A DNA stretch of 64,000 bases from Bacteroidales bacterium UBA6267 (GTDB lineage Bacteria; Bacteroidota; Bacteroidia; Bacteroidales; UBA1556), in the NCBI GenBank assembly GCA_002440745.1, contig DJVB01000050.1, positions 53,845 through 117,844 of the forward strand, read 5' to 3'. Numbering within the stretch: the stretch's first letter is position 1; every line of letters begins with the position of its first letter. The position numbers and the translations under genes were made by a program. A model generated the notes under the pieces. That model made no database searches and was not told the origin of the DNA. It saw nothing but the letters and a program-made list of their open reading frames with translations. This document shows positions 1 through 10,100 of the stretch, piece by piece.

Positions 1-8
1 ACCACACA

Positions 9-767
9 CTATTTCTCGTTTGCTTGAGCTGCCACTTTTGCGAACAGAAACTCTCTGTTCATTTTTGCAATGTGGGAAACGGAAATTTCTTTCGGACATT
101 CTGCCTCGCAAGCATAAGTATTAGAGCAGTTTCCAAAGCCGAGCTCATCCATTTTGGCCACCATGCGCTGCACGCGGATGCTTGCTTCAACTTTTCCTTG
201 CGGCAGATGTGCAAACTGACTCACTTTTGCAGCCACAAACAACATGGCCGAAGCGTTTTTGCAAGTTGCTACGCATGCTCCACAACCAATACAAGCGGCG
301 GCGTCCATTGCCAAATCGGCATCCGGTTTAGGAATGGGAATCGCATTGGCATCCGGCACTCCACCGGTATTCACCGACACAAAACCACCTGCTTGAATTA
401 TCTCATCAAAGGCACCACGGTTTACAATCAAATCTTTAATAATCGGGAAAGGCTTGGCTCTCCAAGGCTCGATGTAAATGGTATCGCCATCTTTGAATTT
501 GCGCATGTGCAACTGACAAGTGGTAATGCCTGAATCTGGACCATGAGCGCGACCATTGATGTACAAACTACAGGTGCCGCAAATACCCTCACGACAATCG
601 TGGTCGAATGCCACAGGGTCTTCGCCTTTCTCTATCAGGTTCTGATTCAATACGTCGAGCATCTCGAAAAAGGAACTATCAGGAGAAACGTTGCTAACCT
701 TATATTCAACCATTTTTCCTTTGGCTTGGCTATTGGCCTGACGCCATATTTTTAATGTTAAATCCAT
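9..767 (-). CDS. sdhB: Succinate dehydrogenase/fumarate reductase iron-sulfur subunit
   Basis: Electron-transfer subunit passing electrons between the flavoprotein and the membrane quinone site of complex II. The 252-residue protein has a plant-type ferredoxin [2Fe-2S] site (Cys58, Cys63, Cys66, Cys84; motif CREGICGTC) and a C-terminal pair of clusters: [11 protein letters not shown] gives Cys159, 162, 165 and 169, and Cys214, 220 and 224 complete the [3Fe-4S]/[4Fe-4S] set. Length and cysteine spacing match the Bacteroidota subunit. It lies 11 bp behind sdhA as the last gene of the C-A-B operon. Whether it works as a dehydrogenase or a fumarate reductase cannot be read from sequence. The stop codon is only 8 bases from the window edge, so the terminator is outside. 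Confidence 0.96.
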   Translation of the reverse strand: MDLTLKIWRQANSQAKGKMVEYKVSNVSPDSSFFEMLDVLNQNLIEKGEDPVAFDHDCREGICGTCSLYINGRAHGPDSGITTCQLHMRKFKDGDTIYIEPWRAKPFPIIKDLIVNRGAFDEIIQAGGFVSVNTGGVPDANAIPIPKPDADLAMDAAACIGCGACVATCKNASAMLFVAAKVSQFAHLPQGKVEASIRVQRMVAKMDELGFGNCSNTYACEAECPKEISVSHIAKMNREFLFAKVAAQANEK

Positions 768-778
768 TGCTATTCCTC

Positions 779-2719
779 CTATTTATAATTTCTTACTTTA
801 ACTTCGATAAATTCATATTTGAGGGATTCCTTATGAAGCACCGGCTCTTGATCTTCACCTTTGTATTCCCACGCACTTACAAACATAAAGTCTTTGTCGT
901 TTCGAAGGGCTTCTCCCCCTTCGGTTTGGTATTCCTCGCGGAAATGACCGCCACAGGATTCTTCACGAATGAGAGCATCTCGCGCCATCAGCTCGCCCAA
1001 TTCCAAGAAATCGGCTACGCGATGCGCTTTTTCCAACTCAGGATTGTATTCATTTTGGTTTCCGGGGATTTTCAAATCGCTCCAAAACTCCTTGCGTAAA
1101 GTTTGAATCTCAGAAATGGCTTTTTTCAAACCTTCAGCGGTGCGTGCCATTCCTACATAATCCCACATAATATGTCCTAATCGTTTATGAATGGAATCGA
1201 CTGATTGATTGCCTTTTACATTCATCAATCTATCTAAACGGTCTTGAACTTCTTTGGCAGTTTGCACAAATTCGGGCTCGTTACCTGTAAAGCGAGGAAC
1301 GTGAATTTGGTCGGACAAATAGTTGGCAATGGTATTTGGAATTACGAAATAACCATCGGCTAAGCCCTGCATCAATGCTGAAGCGCCAAGACGGTTAGCT
1401 CCATGATCACTGAAATTAGCCTCTCCCAAAACGTAAAGTCCGTTTACGTTCGACATCAATTCGTAATCAACCCATAGCCCACCCATTGTGTAGTGAATGG
1501 CCGGATAAATCATCATTGGAGTTTCGTATGGATTGTCGTCCACAATTTTTTCGTACATCTGGAAAAGGTTTCCATAACGTGCTTCCACAACGTTCTTACC
1601 CAATCGACCAATAGCCTCAGAGAAATCTAAATAAACCGCTAAACCTGTAGTTCCAACGCCATAGCCGGCATCGCAACGTTCTTTGGCAGCGCGGCTTGCT
1701 ACGTCACGTGGGACAAGGTTTCCAAACGCTGGATATCTTCTTTCGAGATAATAATCGCGATCTTCTTCCTTAATCTCTTTTGCTTTCATTTGTCCTTTGC
1801 GAATTTTCTCAGCATCTTCAAGTTTTTTAGGAACCCAAATTCTTCCGTCATTACGCAAGCTTTCACTCATAAGAGTAAGCTTCGACTGGAAGTCGCCATG
1901 AACAGGAATACAAGTTGGGTGAATTTGCACGAAACAAGGATTGCTAAAGAACGCACCTTTTTTATAAGCGGCCCAAACAGGAGTTACATTACTTCCCATT
2001 GCATTGGTTGACAAGAAGAATACATTTCCATAGCCACCGGTTGCAAGAACAACAGTATGTGCTGCATGACGTTCAATCTCGCCATTTACCAAATTCCGAG
2101 TGATAATCCCACGAGCGCGTCCATCAACAAGAACCAAGTCGAGCATATCGCGGCGTGTGTACATCTTCACATTGCCTTTGCCAATCTGACGTGCCAAAGC
2201 AGAATAGGCTCCTAAAAGCAACTGTTGTCCGGTTTGTCCTCGTGCGTAGAAAGTCCTCGAAACTTGTGCACCACCAAACGAACGGTTATCTAAAAGTCCG
2301 CCGTACTCACGAGCAAATGGAACTCCTTGAGCCACACATTGGTCGATGATATTATTGGAAACTTGAGCAAGGCGATAAACGTTTGCTTCACGTGCACGAT
2401 AATCGCCGCCTTTGATAGTGTCGTAGAACAAACGGTAGATATTGTCGCCATCGTTAGGATAGTTCTTCGCAGCATTGATACCACCCTGAGCAGCAATACT
2501 ATGCGCACGGCGAGGGCTGTCTTGATAGCAGAATGCTTTTACTTTGTAGCCTAACTCGGCAAAACTTGCAGCGGCAGAAGCGCCGGCAAGTCCGGTTCCG
2601 ACAACGATGATGTCTAATTTTCTTTTATTAGCCGGATTCACAAGCTTTTGCTTGTCGATATAATTTGTCCATTTTTCTGTTAATGGGCCTTCCGGTATTT
2701 TAGCGTCTAATTTTGTCAT
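779..2719 (-). CDS. sdhA: Succinate dehydrogenase/fumarate reductase flavoprotein subunit
   Basis: Catalytic subunit interconverting succinate and fumarate. The FAD-binding Rossmann motif [12 protein letters not shown] lies near residues 39-50. The motif [10 protein letters not shown] carries His73, the residue expected to hold FAD covalently. The active-site segment QIHPTC and the helix [10 protein letters not shown] follow. The length, 646 residues, is that of the Bacteroidota type, longer than the E. coli enzyme. It sits between sdhC (12 bp upstream) and sdhB (11 bp downstream), so the three are surely cotranscribed. Nothing appears truncated or altered. Confidence 0.97.
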   Translation of the reverse strand: MTKLDAKIPEGPLTEKWTNYIDKQKLVNPANKRKLDIIVVGTGLAGASAAASFAELGYKVKAFCYQDSPRRAHSIAAQGGINAAKNYPNDGDNIYRLFYDTIKGGDYRAREANVYRLAQVSNNIIDQCVAQGVPFAREYGGLLDNRSFGGAQVSRTFYARGQTGQQLLLGAYSALARQIGKGNVKMYTRRDMLDLVLVDGRARGIITRNLVNGEIERHAAHTVVLATGGYGNVFFLSTNAMGSNVTPVWAAYKKGAFFSNPCFVQIHPTCIPVHGDFQSKLTLMSESLRNDGRIWVPKKLEDAEKIRKGQMKAKEIKEEDRDYYLERRYPAFGNLVPRDVASRAAKERCDAGYGVGTTGLAVYLDFSEAIGRLGKNVVEARYGNLFQMYEKIVDDNPYETPMMIYPAIHYTMGGLWVDYELMSNVNGLYVLGEANFSDHGANRLGASALMQGLADGYFVIPNTIANYLSDQIHVPRFTGNEPEFVQTAKEVQDRLDRLMNVKGNQSVDSIHKRLGHIMWDYVGMARTAEGLKKAISEIQTLRKEFWSDLKIPGNQNEYNPELEKAHRVADFLELGELMARDALIREESCGGHFREEYQTEGGEALRNDKDFMFVSAWEYKGEDQEPVLHKESLKYEFIEVKVRNYK

Positions 2720-2731
2720 GTTCCGATTATT

Positions 2732-3403
2732 TTAGTTGTTAGTCACTAAGAAGAAAATAGGAATAATACTGAATCCAACAGTTATTGAAACCGCATAAAC
2801 TGTGCTTATACCTTTGATGATAGGCGTGTATTTAGAATGTTCTAAACCCAATGACTGAAAAGCCGATTGAAAAGCATGATTCATGTGGATTCCAAGCCCG
2901 ATAAAGGAAACGATATAAATCAACGAATAATAAATATTGCTAAATAAAACCACGGCCATATTATAAAAATCGTGATTATTTTCTGCACCTTCGGGCACTG
3001 GCACCAAACCAATTTTTACGAAGTAGAAATGCATAAAATGCAAAATCAAAAAGATTAACACAATAATTCCTGTGTGAATCATAAACTTCGAACCAGGAGA
3101 AGTTTTGGAATTATTGGCCTTCACATACCTGACCGGACGAGCTTGGCGATTAACCCACCAAAGAAAGATTCCTAATAGGATGTGAAGAATAAAGGCAAGG
3201 AACAAAACCTTCTCGAAAATTTTGATAAAGATATTCGTTCCCATAAACTCTGCCGCAGCAGCAAATGCTACTCCCCCATCGCTGTTCAGCAATAAGAGAT
3301 TTATCGACAGGTGTACCACAAGAAAGACTGCCAAAAACAATCCAATGATGGACATGGTAATCTTTTTGGTAATGGACGCGTAACGTACAACTGTATTACT
3401 CAT
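2732..3403 (-). CDS. sdhC: Succinate dehydrogenase cytochrome b subunit (b558 type)
   Basis: Membrane anchor of complex II that binds heme b and quinone. The 223-residue protein has about five hydrophobic segments, the first at roughly residues 14-36 and the last at the C-terminus. Histidines suited to heme ligation occur inside helices (for example in VVHLSINL, FILHILLG, LILHFMHF and LGIHMNHAF). One long subunit replacing separate SdhC and SdhD is typical of Bacteroidota and epsilonproteobacterial di-heme enzymes. It is the first gene of the operon, preceded on this strand by a TACATTTG -7 element. Confidence 0.94.
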   Translation of the reverse strand: MSNTVVRYASITKKITMSIIGLFLAVFLVVHLSINLLLLNSDGGVAFAAAAEFMGTNIFIKIFEKVLFLAFILHILLGIFLWWVNRQARPVRYVKANNSKTSPGSKFMIHTGIIVLIFLILHFMHFYFVKIGLVPVPEGAENNHDFYNMAVVLFSNIYYSLIYIVSFIGLGIHMNHAFQSAFQSLGLEHSKYTPIIKGISTVYAVSITVGFSIIPIFFLVTNN

Positions 3404-3466
3404 AGTTTGATTTAAGGTTTATTGTTAGTTTGATTATCTATGTTAATTGTCGGTGTTTAGGATGCG

Positions 3467-3474
3467 CAAATGTA
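3467..3474 (-). promoter_or_regulatory. Promoter -7 element of sdhCAB
   Basis: TACATTTG on the minus strand fits the Bacteroidota consensus TAnnTTTG. It lies about 64 bases before the sdhC start codon. No TTG at the ideal 19-21 base spacing was found, so only the -7 half is well supported. Confidence 0.5.
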
Positions 3475-3559
3475 GCTTTTTATCTTATCAAGATTTCTCC
3501 AAAAAGTAATTTATACTCTGTCTAAATAATATTTCTTTACGGTTCATTCGCTGTTTTTA

Positions 3560-3567
3560 TACCTTTG
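3560..3567 (+). promoter_or_regulatory. Promoter -7 element of the M24 peptidase gene
   Basis: TACCTTTG matches TAnnTTTG and ends 28 bases before the ATG at 3596. Transcription would start near 3573, giving a short leader. No clear -33 TTG is visible. Confidence 0.5.
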
Positions 3568-3595
3568 GTTTTATGTTTAAACCAACATACCGCTT

Positions 3596-4882
3596 ATGAA
3601 ATACCAACCTATTTCAGCCGATTTTTATATCGAAAATCAACAAAATCTCATCGCACAATTAGCTGATAATTCATTAGTTATTATGCAATCTGCTCCTGTT
3701 TTTCCTCGCAACGGAGACCAATTTTTTCACTATCGCCAAGACTCCGACTTCTTCTATTTGACAGGCATTGACCAGGAAAATTGCATGTTAATTATTTGGA
3801 AAGGAAGCCAAAAAACAGAGACAAAAATTCTGCTTTTCATTCAAAAAGCTGACAAAAATCAGGAGATTTGGTATGGTCGTAAACTTTCGTTGTATGATGC
3901 TTCGAAATTATCCGGTATCGAAACAGTAAAATATATAGATGAATATAAAGATTGGGTATGCAATTTAGCCCCAAAATCAAAGAATCTTTATGTCAGCAAA
4001 CCGAAAAACCACCCATTTGAGTTGGATGCTTTCAATTATAATCGCTTAAGCAATTTGCATTGCAGAAACGTTTTAGATTCCTTAAGAATACGCGATTTAC
4101 AGGAGCTTATTGAAGCTCAAAGACTCATTAAATCTGATTTTGAGATTCAACAGATGAACAAAGCTGTATCAATCACAAAGCAAGCATATTTGGCTGTTCT
4201 TAATTCTTTGAAGCCGAATCAAATGGAGTACGAAGTGGAGGCACAAATCACAGCAGAGTTTCTGCGAAATGGCGCTTCGGGTCATGCTTACGAGCCTATA
4301 ATTGCCGGAGGAGTAAATGCCTGCATTTTGCACTATACAGATAACGATAAAGTGCTGAAAAACGGGGACTTACTACTAATGGATTTTGGCGCTGAATATG
4401 GAAACTATGCGGCTGATTGTTCTCGAACCATTCCGGTGAACGGTACATTTTCTCCACGACAGAGGACTTTATATCAGGCAGTTTTAGATGTTTATAAAAG
4501 ATTAATACCATTATTTGTACCGGGAAATACTATCGAAGCAATCAATAAAATGTCGGGGAAATGGCTTGAGGAAAAAATGTTAGAGTTAAAACTTTTAAGC
4601 ATCGATGAAGTCAAAAACGGTACTGAAGAATCTCCGGCCTATAAGAAATACTTTATGCACGGAACATCGCATTTTTTGGGATTGGATGTGCATGACGTGG
4701 GAAATAAACAGACGGTTTTTCAAAAAGGAATGGTTCTCACTTGCGAGCCCGGAATTTATATTGAGGAAGAAAACATAGGTATTCGCATCGAAACAAATAT
4801 CATTGTTGATAATCAACCCATCGACTTAATGGCCGATTTTCCGGTTGAGATTGACGAAATTGAAGCCGCAATGATGCGCTAA
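3596..4882 (+). CDS. pepP: Xaa-Pro aminopeptidase (M24 family, aminopeptidase P)
   Basis: Metallopeptidase removing an N-terminal residue that precedes proline. Residues 1 to about 130 form the AMP_N domain (motif FHYRQDSDFFYLTG), followed by the pita-bread catalytic domain. Dinuclear metal ligands can be picked out in order: the Asp pair in MDFGAEYGNYAADCSR, His in HGTSHFLGLDVHD, Glu in CEPGIYIEEE and Glu in GIRIETN. The length of 428 residues is normal. No signal peptide, so cytoplasmic. It stands alone, divergent from sdhC and ending 8 bases from the convergent M1-like gene. Confidence 0.93.
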   Translation: MKYQPISADFYIENQQNLIAQLADNSLVIMQSAPVFPRNGDQFFHYRQDSDFFYLTGIDQENCMLIIWKGSQKTETKILLFIQKADKNQEIWYGRKLSLYDASKLSGIETVKYIDEYKDWVCNLAPKSKNLYVSKPKNHPFELDAFNYNRLSNLHCRNVLDSLRIRDLQELIEAQRLIKSDFEIQQMNKAVSITKQAYLAVLNSLKPNQMEYEVEAQITAEFLRNGASGHAYEPIIAGGVNACILHYTDNDKVLKNGDLLLMDFGAEYGNYAADCSRTIPVNGTFSPRQRTLYQAVLDVYKRLIPLFVPGNTIEAINKMSGKWLEEKMLELKLLSIDEVKNGTEESPAYKKYFMHGTSHFLGLDVHDVGNKQTVFQKGMVLTCEPGIYIEEENIGIRIETNIIVDNQPIDLMADFPVEIDEIEAAMMR

Positions 4883-4890
4883 AAAAATAG

Positions 4891-6963
4891 TTATTCGGTT
4901 AATGCGTTATGCGGTTCAAGTTTCAAACCTTTTGTTTTACTTGACTCATTCTCAAAATAGTAGTGCAATGGAGACCACTGTGGCTCAATGATATCCTTGA
5001 TAATATTTTTGTTTTTTGCATCGAAAACCAAGAGTGAGTATTTTCCATAATGAGGCAATAATTTCGTCAAACGAGGTCCGGCAGCAGCATTTGCCAAACT
5101 GATAAAACCGATTGTGGTTTCAGGATTCTCTTTTGGTTTTTTCGCAAAAATCACCGATGCCGGATTTGAAATTTCTCCCAAAATATCGGGTTGTGCTTCA
5201 GTGTAAAATTTATTATTTCTTCCCAAAACCCAAATAGAAGCATTTTGAGGTAATTGTTTCAATTGATTGTCTTCTCGAATTTCAACAATATATCCTTGAA
5301 TATCAGCAGACTCCTTCCAAATTTTGGCCATTGTTTCATACTCCGCCTTGAGGCTATCTGATGCGGGAAGTATAATTAGCAGATGTTCACTTCCAATCAA
5401 CTGCGAAATCGTTGCAGGAACTTCCAAAGGATGCAACTGTCTAAAAACATCAAATTGCGGGTCCACTTCAATTCTAAGAACCTCATTTTGAGAGGTAAAA
5501 CTAAACTTTTCAGATCGAGAATTTAAGGCGTAAACTTTGGTTTCAATCCTGTCGGAAAAATAAAAGGCTACTGGTATCTGAACATCAAAAACATTTTCTT
5601 TTTGGGTTTGCATCAGAGTGAAAGAAGTAGTCCAGATGTCCTTATTCACCTTTTCAACCTCAGCAATTTCAATGGAAGGAGCTCCTTTTCTTGAAGTCCA
5701 CTGCTCAAAAAAAGCTTTATGAGATTGACCTGTCACTATGTCGAATGAATAATTAATATCGTTGAAGGAGGCTTTTCTGAATTTGTTTTGAGCATAAAAA
5801 TGACGGTAAGATTCTAAGAACAACGAATCGCCAACCATATTTCTAAGCGCATGATTCATCATCAAGCATTTCCCATACCCAATAGCTTCTTCGGCGGGAT
5901 TGTTTCGGCTAAGAAATTGATTCAAAGGGAAGTCGTTATTCTCATTTACAAAGTCGCTGAATTTCTGCAAAGTTGTACGGCGATATTCAGCCCCTTGCCC
6001 CTGTTGCTCCTTCAAATTATGATCGGCCATATACGCTGTGATTCCTTCACACCAATTGCCAGTTTGGTAATCTACATAAACAGAATTTCCCCAATAGTTG
6101 TGAAGCAGTTCGTGAGGATAACTGGAATAAATAATAAAAGGGAAACGAATAATTTTTTCGCCAAGTAGGGTAAAAGATGGCATTCCATAGCCGGTTTCCC
6201 AAAAATTTTCGACCAAGGCAAATTTACTGTAAGGATATGGTCCAATCATCTTCTCAAACATAGCCATATAATCTACTGTTGCATCTATATATTTGAATGC
6301 CAGACTACTATCAGGCGTCCTAAGATATGCTTGATAACTTATCTGACCTACGATTTTTTCGTAAAAAACAAAAGGAGCTGCAATTAAATACACCTCTTCT
6401 TGGGGATTTTTGCAAAGAAAACTCTCCCTTGAATTTTGTAAAGTTTTATCGCCTTGCGAAACAGATTTCCAAGCATCTGGCAACTCAACTTCCATTTGAT
6501 AAGTAAACACTTGTTGCCCAAAATCCGGTATCCAATAGCTGCTACGACTCAGATAAACTCCTTTCTGACTGATAATTCCTGAAGTTTGACTAAAACCTCT
6601 GGCATATTCAGCAATACCACCGTCAGGCGCTTCGGCAATCACTCCCGAATAATGAATATAAAAGCTTGTCAATGGTTCAGATTGAGTAGTCAAAATTCGA
6701 TAGCTATGATAAATACTCTCTGAATCTGAAGATAAAAGCTCAACTTTTGGGCGACTTTCCAAAATCTGCAAACCTTTATGCAACTTAAAAATTGTAGTAT
6801 TGACTTCTCGGCCCAAGGACGAAAGGTTGATGTTAACCTCGGCTGTAATTTTGCCCTCATCAGGATTTAACTTAGCTTGTATTTCGTAAGCTTTCGGCTG
6901 ACCAACAGTGCAACTGATATTCAAAATCAGCGCAGATATAAATAAAAGGATTCGATTCGTCAT
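4891..6963 (-). CDS. M1-family-like metallopeptidase, exported
   Basis: Probable zinc aminopeptidase acting outside the cytoplasm. The N-terminal half resembles the M1 beta-saddle domain. The motif HELLHNYWGNSV gives the two zinc histidines and catalytic Glu, and the third ligand follows in NWCEG. That Glu comes after 17 rather than the usual 18 intervening residues, a small departure from HEXXH-X18-E. The open frame extends to 7020, but I place the start at 6963 because the stretch from that Met (MTNRILLFISALIL) is a signal sequence, with SC suggesting a lipoprotein. The last 200 residues match no domain I recognise. Confidence 0.85.
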   Translation of the reverse strand: MTNRILLFISALILNISCTVGQPKAYEIQAKLNPDEGKITAEVNINLSSLGREVNTTIFKLHKGLQILESRPKVELLSSDSESIYHSYRILTTQSEPLTSFYIHYSGVIAEAPDGGIAEYARGFSQTSGIISQKGVYLSRSSYWIPDFGQQVFTYQMEVELPDAWKSVSQGDKTLQNSRESFLCKNPQEEVYLIAAPFVFYEKIVGQISYQAYLRTPDSSLAFKYIDATVDYMAMFEKMIGPYPYSKFALVENFWETGYGMPSFTLLGEKIIRFPFIIYSSYPHELLHNYWGNSVYVDYQTGNWCEGITAYMADHNLKEQQGQGAEYRRTTLQKFSDFVNENNDFPLNQFLSRNNPAEEAIGYGKCLMMNHALRNMVGDSLFLESYRHFYAQNKFRKASFNDINYSFDIVTGQSHKAFFEQWTSRKGAPSIEIAEVEKVNKDIWTTSFTLMQTQKENVFDVQIPVAFYFSDRIETKVYALNSRSEKFSFTSQNEVLRIEVDPQFDVFRQLHPLEVPATISQLIGSEHLLIILPASDSLKAEYETMAKIWKESADIQGYIVEIREDNQLKQLPQNASIWVLGRNNKFYTEAQPDILGEISNPASVIFAKKPKENPETTIGFISLANAAAGPRLTKLLPHYGKYSLLVFDAKNKNIIKDIIEPQWSPLHYYFENESSKTKGLKLEPHNALTE

Positions 6964-7105
6964 CTCAGTAATTATTGTGAGAAGCAAAAATATAAATAGT
7001 TTCTTTGAATGAAACTCCAAAGATGTTGGTATATTTTACAAACAATAAAACCAAGCCATCATAATAAAAATGCCAAATACGACCAACAATTAAAGTCGTT
7101 TCATT

Positions 7106-7134
7106 AAAAAAAAGGGCCGTGAAACCACGACCCT
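7106..7134 (-). terminator. Intrinsic terminator of the giant T9SS gene
   Basis: On the minus strand a 9-bp stem (AGGGTCGTG with CACGGCCCT, one U-G wobble) with a 4-base loop is followed by a run of T residues. It lies 61 bases beyond the stop of the gene ending at 7195. Confidence 0.85.
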
Positions 7135-7147
7135 AAACCAGGAATGA

Positions 7148-7185
7148 TGTTGGATGGGCTCCAACAGACCAATTAGGAGTTGGTC
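7148..7185 (-). other. Two back-to-back perfect hairpins in the 3' UTR
   Basis: Between the stop at 7195 and the terminator lie two perfect inverted repeats that abut: TGTTGGA/TCCAACA (7148-7166, 5-base loop) and GACCAA/TTGGTC (7167-7185, 7-base loop). Neither is followed by a T-run, so they are not terminators themselves. A role in mRNA 3'-end protection or a 3'-derived RNA is inference. Confidence 0.6.
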
Positions 7186-7194
7186 AATATTATC

Positions 7195-10100
7195 TTATAG
7201 ACCATTAATCAAAAATTTCTTGTTAATCACATTATCCTGATAGAAAAACCGCAAAAAATAAAGTCCGGTTTCCAATTCTTTGTTTTGAGAAATGATTAAA
7301 GTTGTACCGTTAGAAATAGTCCGGTATCGACCAATAATTCGCCCCTGACTATCGAAAAGTTCGGCAGTCAATCCTTCGCTAATGCTTTCTGAAACAGGAA
7401 CAATGATATTGTGATTATTCACATAAGGCTGACCAAATTCCACATTATTGCGCAATGTCAACAAAATTATCGGGGAATTTTGTATGGATCCATCCCAATC
7501 GTGGGTAGTCAAACGGTAATAAACCATTGGTTGAGAAGGTAATTCAGTTACAAAATCGTAAAACTTCAATGTATTTGAAAAGCCTGCCGCTTCCACTATT
7601 CCAAGTGTATTAAAGTATAGTCCATCAAAACTTTCTTCAACTGAAAAATAATGAGTATTAATTTCGGAAGATGAAACCCATTCGATTTCAATTTCTTCAT
7701 TGCGCACATTTGCTGTAAAGCTCAATAATTCAATCGGTAAAGGATTGATATTTCCCGACCCAGGTGTGTATTCATAACTTTGATTTGAAGATGTACTCCA
7801 ACTAGATTCCAATTCTCCATCAACTCCACCACTATTTCTTTCGTAGGCACTTCCGGATTCAGCGGAAAATGTTGAATAATTGTCCCAATCCCCGAAATAA
7901 TCTTCTGTGGCTTTGGAAGGACTTGTAAGTAGAAAGCGATCATTACCGTCCAATACCGGCATATTTCCTGATGAAAAAACAGCCACATTTGCATCAATAA
8001 CATGGTTTGTTATCAATGTGTTATAATCGGTTTTGACAATCACAGCAAATTCTCCCGGTTCTAATATCATATAGTCAGAACCTCCTGTATTTCGTTGATT
8101 TCCTGAACTTAAAGTAATTTGATATTCACTTGAGTTATCACCTGTATATCTTTGAGTTAGCACCCAACCATCCAAATCAACACTTGCATTACCTTGATTT
8201 AAAATTTCAACATAATCATTACCGCTATTTCCATAGTAATCGGCAACTTCGGTAATGACAACTTCAGCAGTACTCCCTGAGTTAATGCCATAACCACTCA
8301 CCGCAACATACTTTGTGGCTTCACCATCCGTAACAACCGATATGTTTCCCGATTTACTGCCGGTAGATGAAGGTGCAAACCGAACATAAATCGTTGTTGA
8401 GTTTAATGAGCCGGAGCTTGGGCTAAGCGTGATAGGATTCGTAGCAACAAAACCTCCACCGGTTGTGGTAGATATCTCAAAATCAGCAGGTGGAGTTAGA
8501 ATTACATCTCCGACCAAACCTGTGCCTTCAACCGTAAAACTTTGCTCGGTGCTGTAAGAACCAACTTCAACATTCCCAAAGTGTGTTAAAGCTGTAGTGG
8601 AAACGGTGATTGACTCAACATTTGGCGTTAGCTCAATATCATCCGTAAGGCTACCAGAACCATCGGTATAAGCAGCTCCGTCCACCGAAACAGTTAGTGT
8701 TTTTGCAACATCAAAATCGGTTTGATCCCAAGCGAGTAAAACGTGAATTGAGGTACTATTAACAAAGCTTACCGATTCGATGCTGACACCAGCATCGGTC
8801 ACACCTGAGCCACTTAATGTAATATTCGTTGTGTTTATCTGAGCCTCAATAAAATCACCATTAGATAAGGTCACTAAAATAACCTCATCATCCAAAGTAG
8901 CCTCAGCTCCATTCGTAGCCGGAGGATTTCCCCAACTGAGAACTATAGCTTCGTCTGATTCTGTATCATCGTGCGATATAGTTAACTCATTGGAAGTAAT
9001 GGAACCATTAGAAGCAACTTCAGCACCCAAAACTGTTATACTAAAATGAGTATAATCCAAGTCGAAATCAGTTCCATCGTAAGACAAAGTGATGTTTGCC
9101 GCAGTCGATGACAAACCGGCTACAGACAATATTCCAACTCCTAAAGGTGCATTATTCAGAGTAAAATCTGAAGTTGTCAAACTGGAAAAATCGATAAAGG
9201 CATCATCTGTCAAACTAAACGACACAACTGCATTATTTAAGTTCAACTCGGTCAATCCGGCATGCGAAATAGTTGCAGTTTCATCGGCAGCTGTAAAGGT
9301 AAATCCGGTTTCAGAAACCACTGAGCCACTGCTTACATCATCTAATTCTGAAGCCAAAACGGTTACAGTCATATTCAAAATATTTGCATCATAATCAACT
9401 GTTCTGTTTCCATTTAGAGTCAAATTCACCTTTGTTGGATCAGAGACATCACTTGCAACTGAGCCAACGGCTACACCTGTTGGAGCATTATTAAGTGTGA
9501 AATTTGAGGCATTGAGACTTGAAGCCCAGGTTCCACCTGAAAGTGTAAGTACTACAGTTTGATTATTTTCATTTCCCTCATTTGCAGAGCCGGAAAGATT
9601 AATAACTTCATTATCGTTAACTGCCGTTAGCACAAAACCATGATTATCACTTGCAGAATTGCTATGAGTAAAAAACTCTGCACCTTGAACAACAACTTCA
9701 ATATTAGTGATATCGTAGTCGTAATCAACTGTTCTATTTCCTGAAAGTGCTATAGTAACCACCGTATCGTCAACTCTGTTTAAAGTCCCCATCGAAACTC
9801 CGGTAGGTAAATTATTGACCTGCCAATTTGAAGGATTAAGAGAACCAACCCAACTATCGTCAAATAAAGCCACACGGATATATGAGGCATTCTCAGAACC
9901 TTCGGAGATAACAGTGTTATTGTAGATTTTAATTGAGGCAGGTTCATCAGTTGCAGTCAAAAGAATATCGTCAGAAATAGAAGTTGAACCGTCACTATAG
10001 GTAGAAACAGCAAACTCAATCGAAAGAGTTTTATCCGCATCGTAATCCGTATTATTCCATGCTAAAGCTATGCTAACCTGTGTTGGGCTGACATAACTAA

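Noticed and set aside
24..1099. Plus-strand open frames antisense to sdhB and sdhA
   Set aside because: They lie opposite strongly conserved genes and their translations have no domain-like features.
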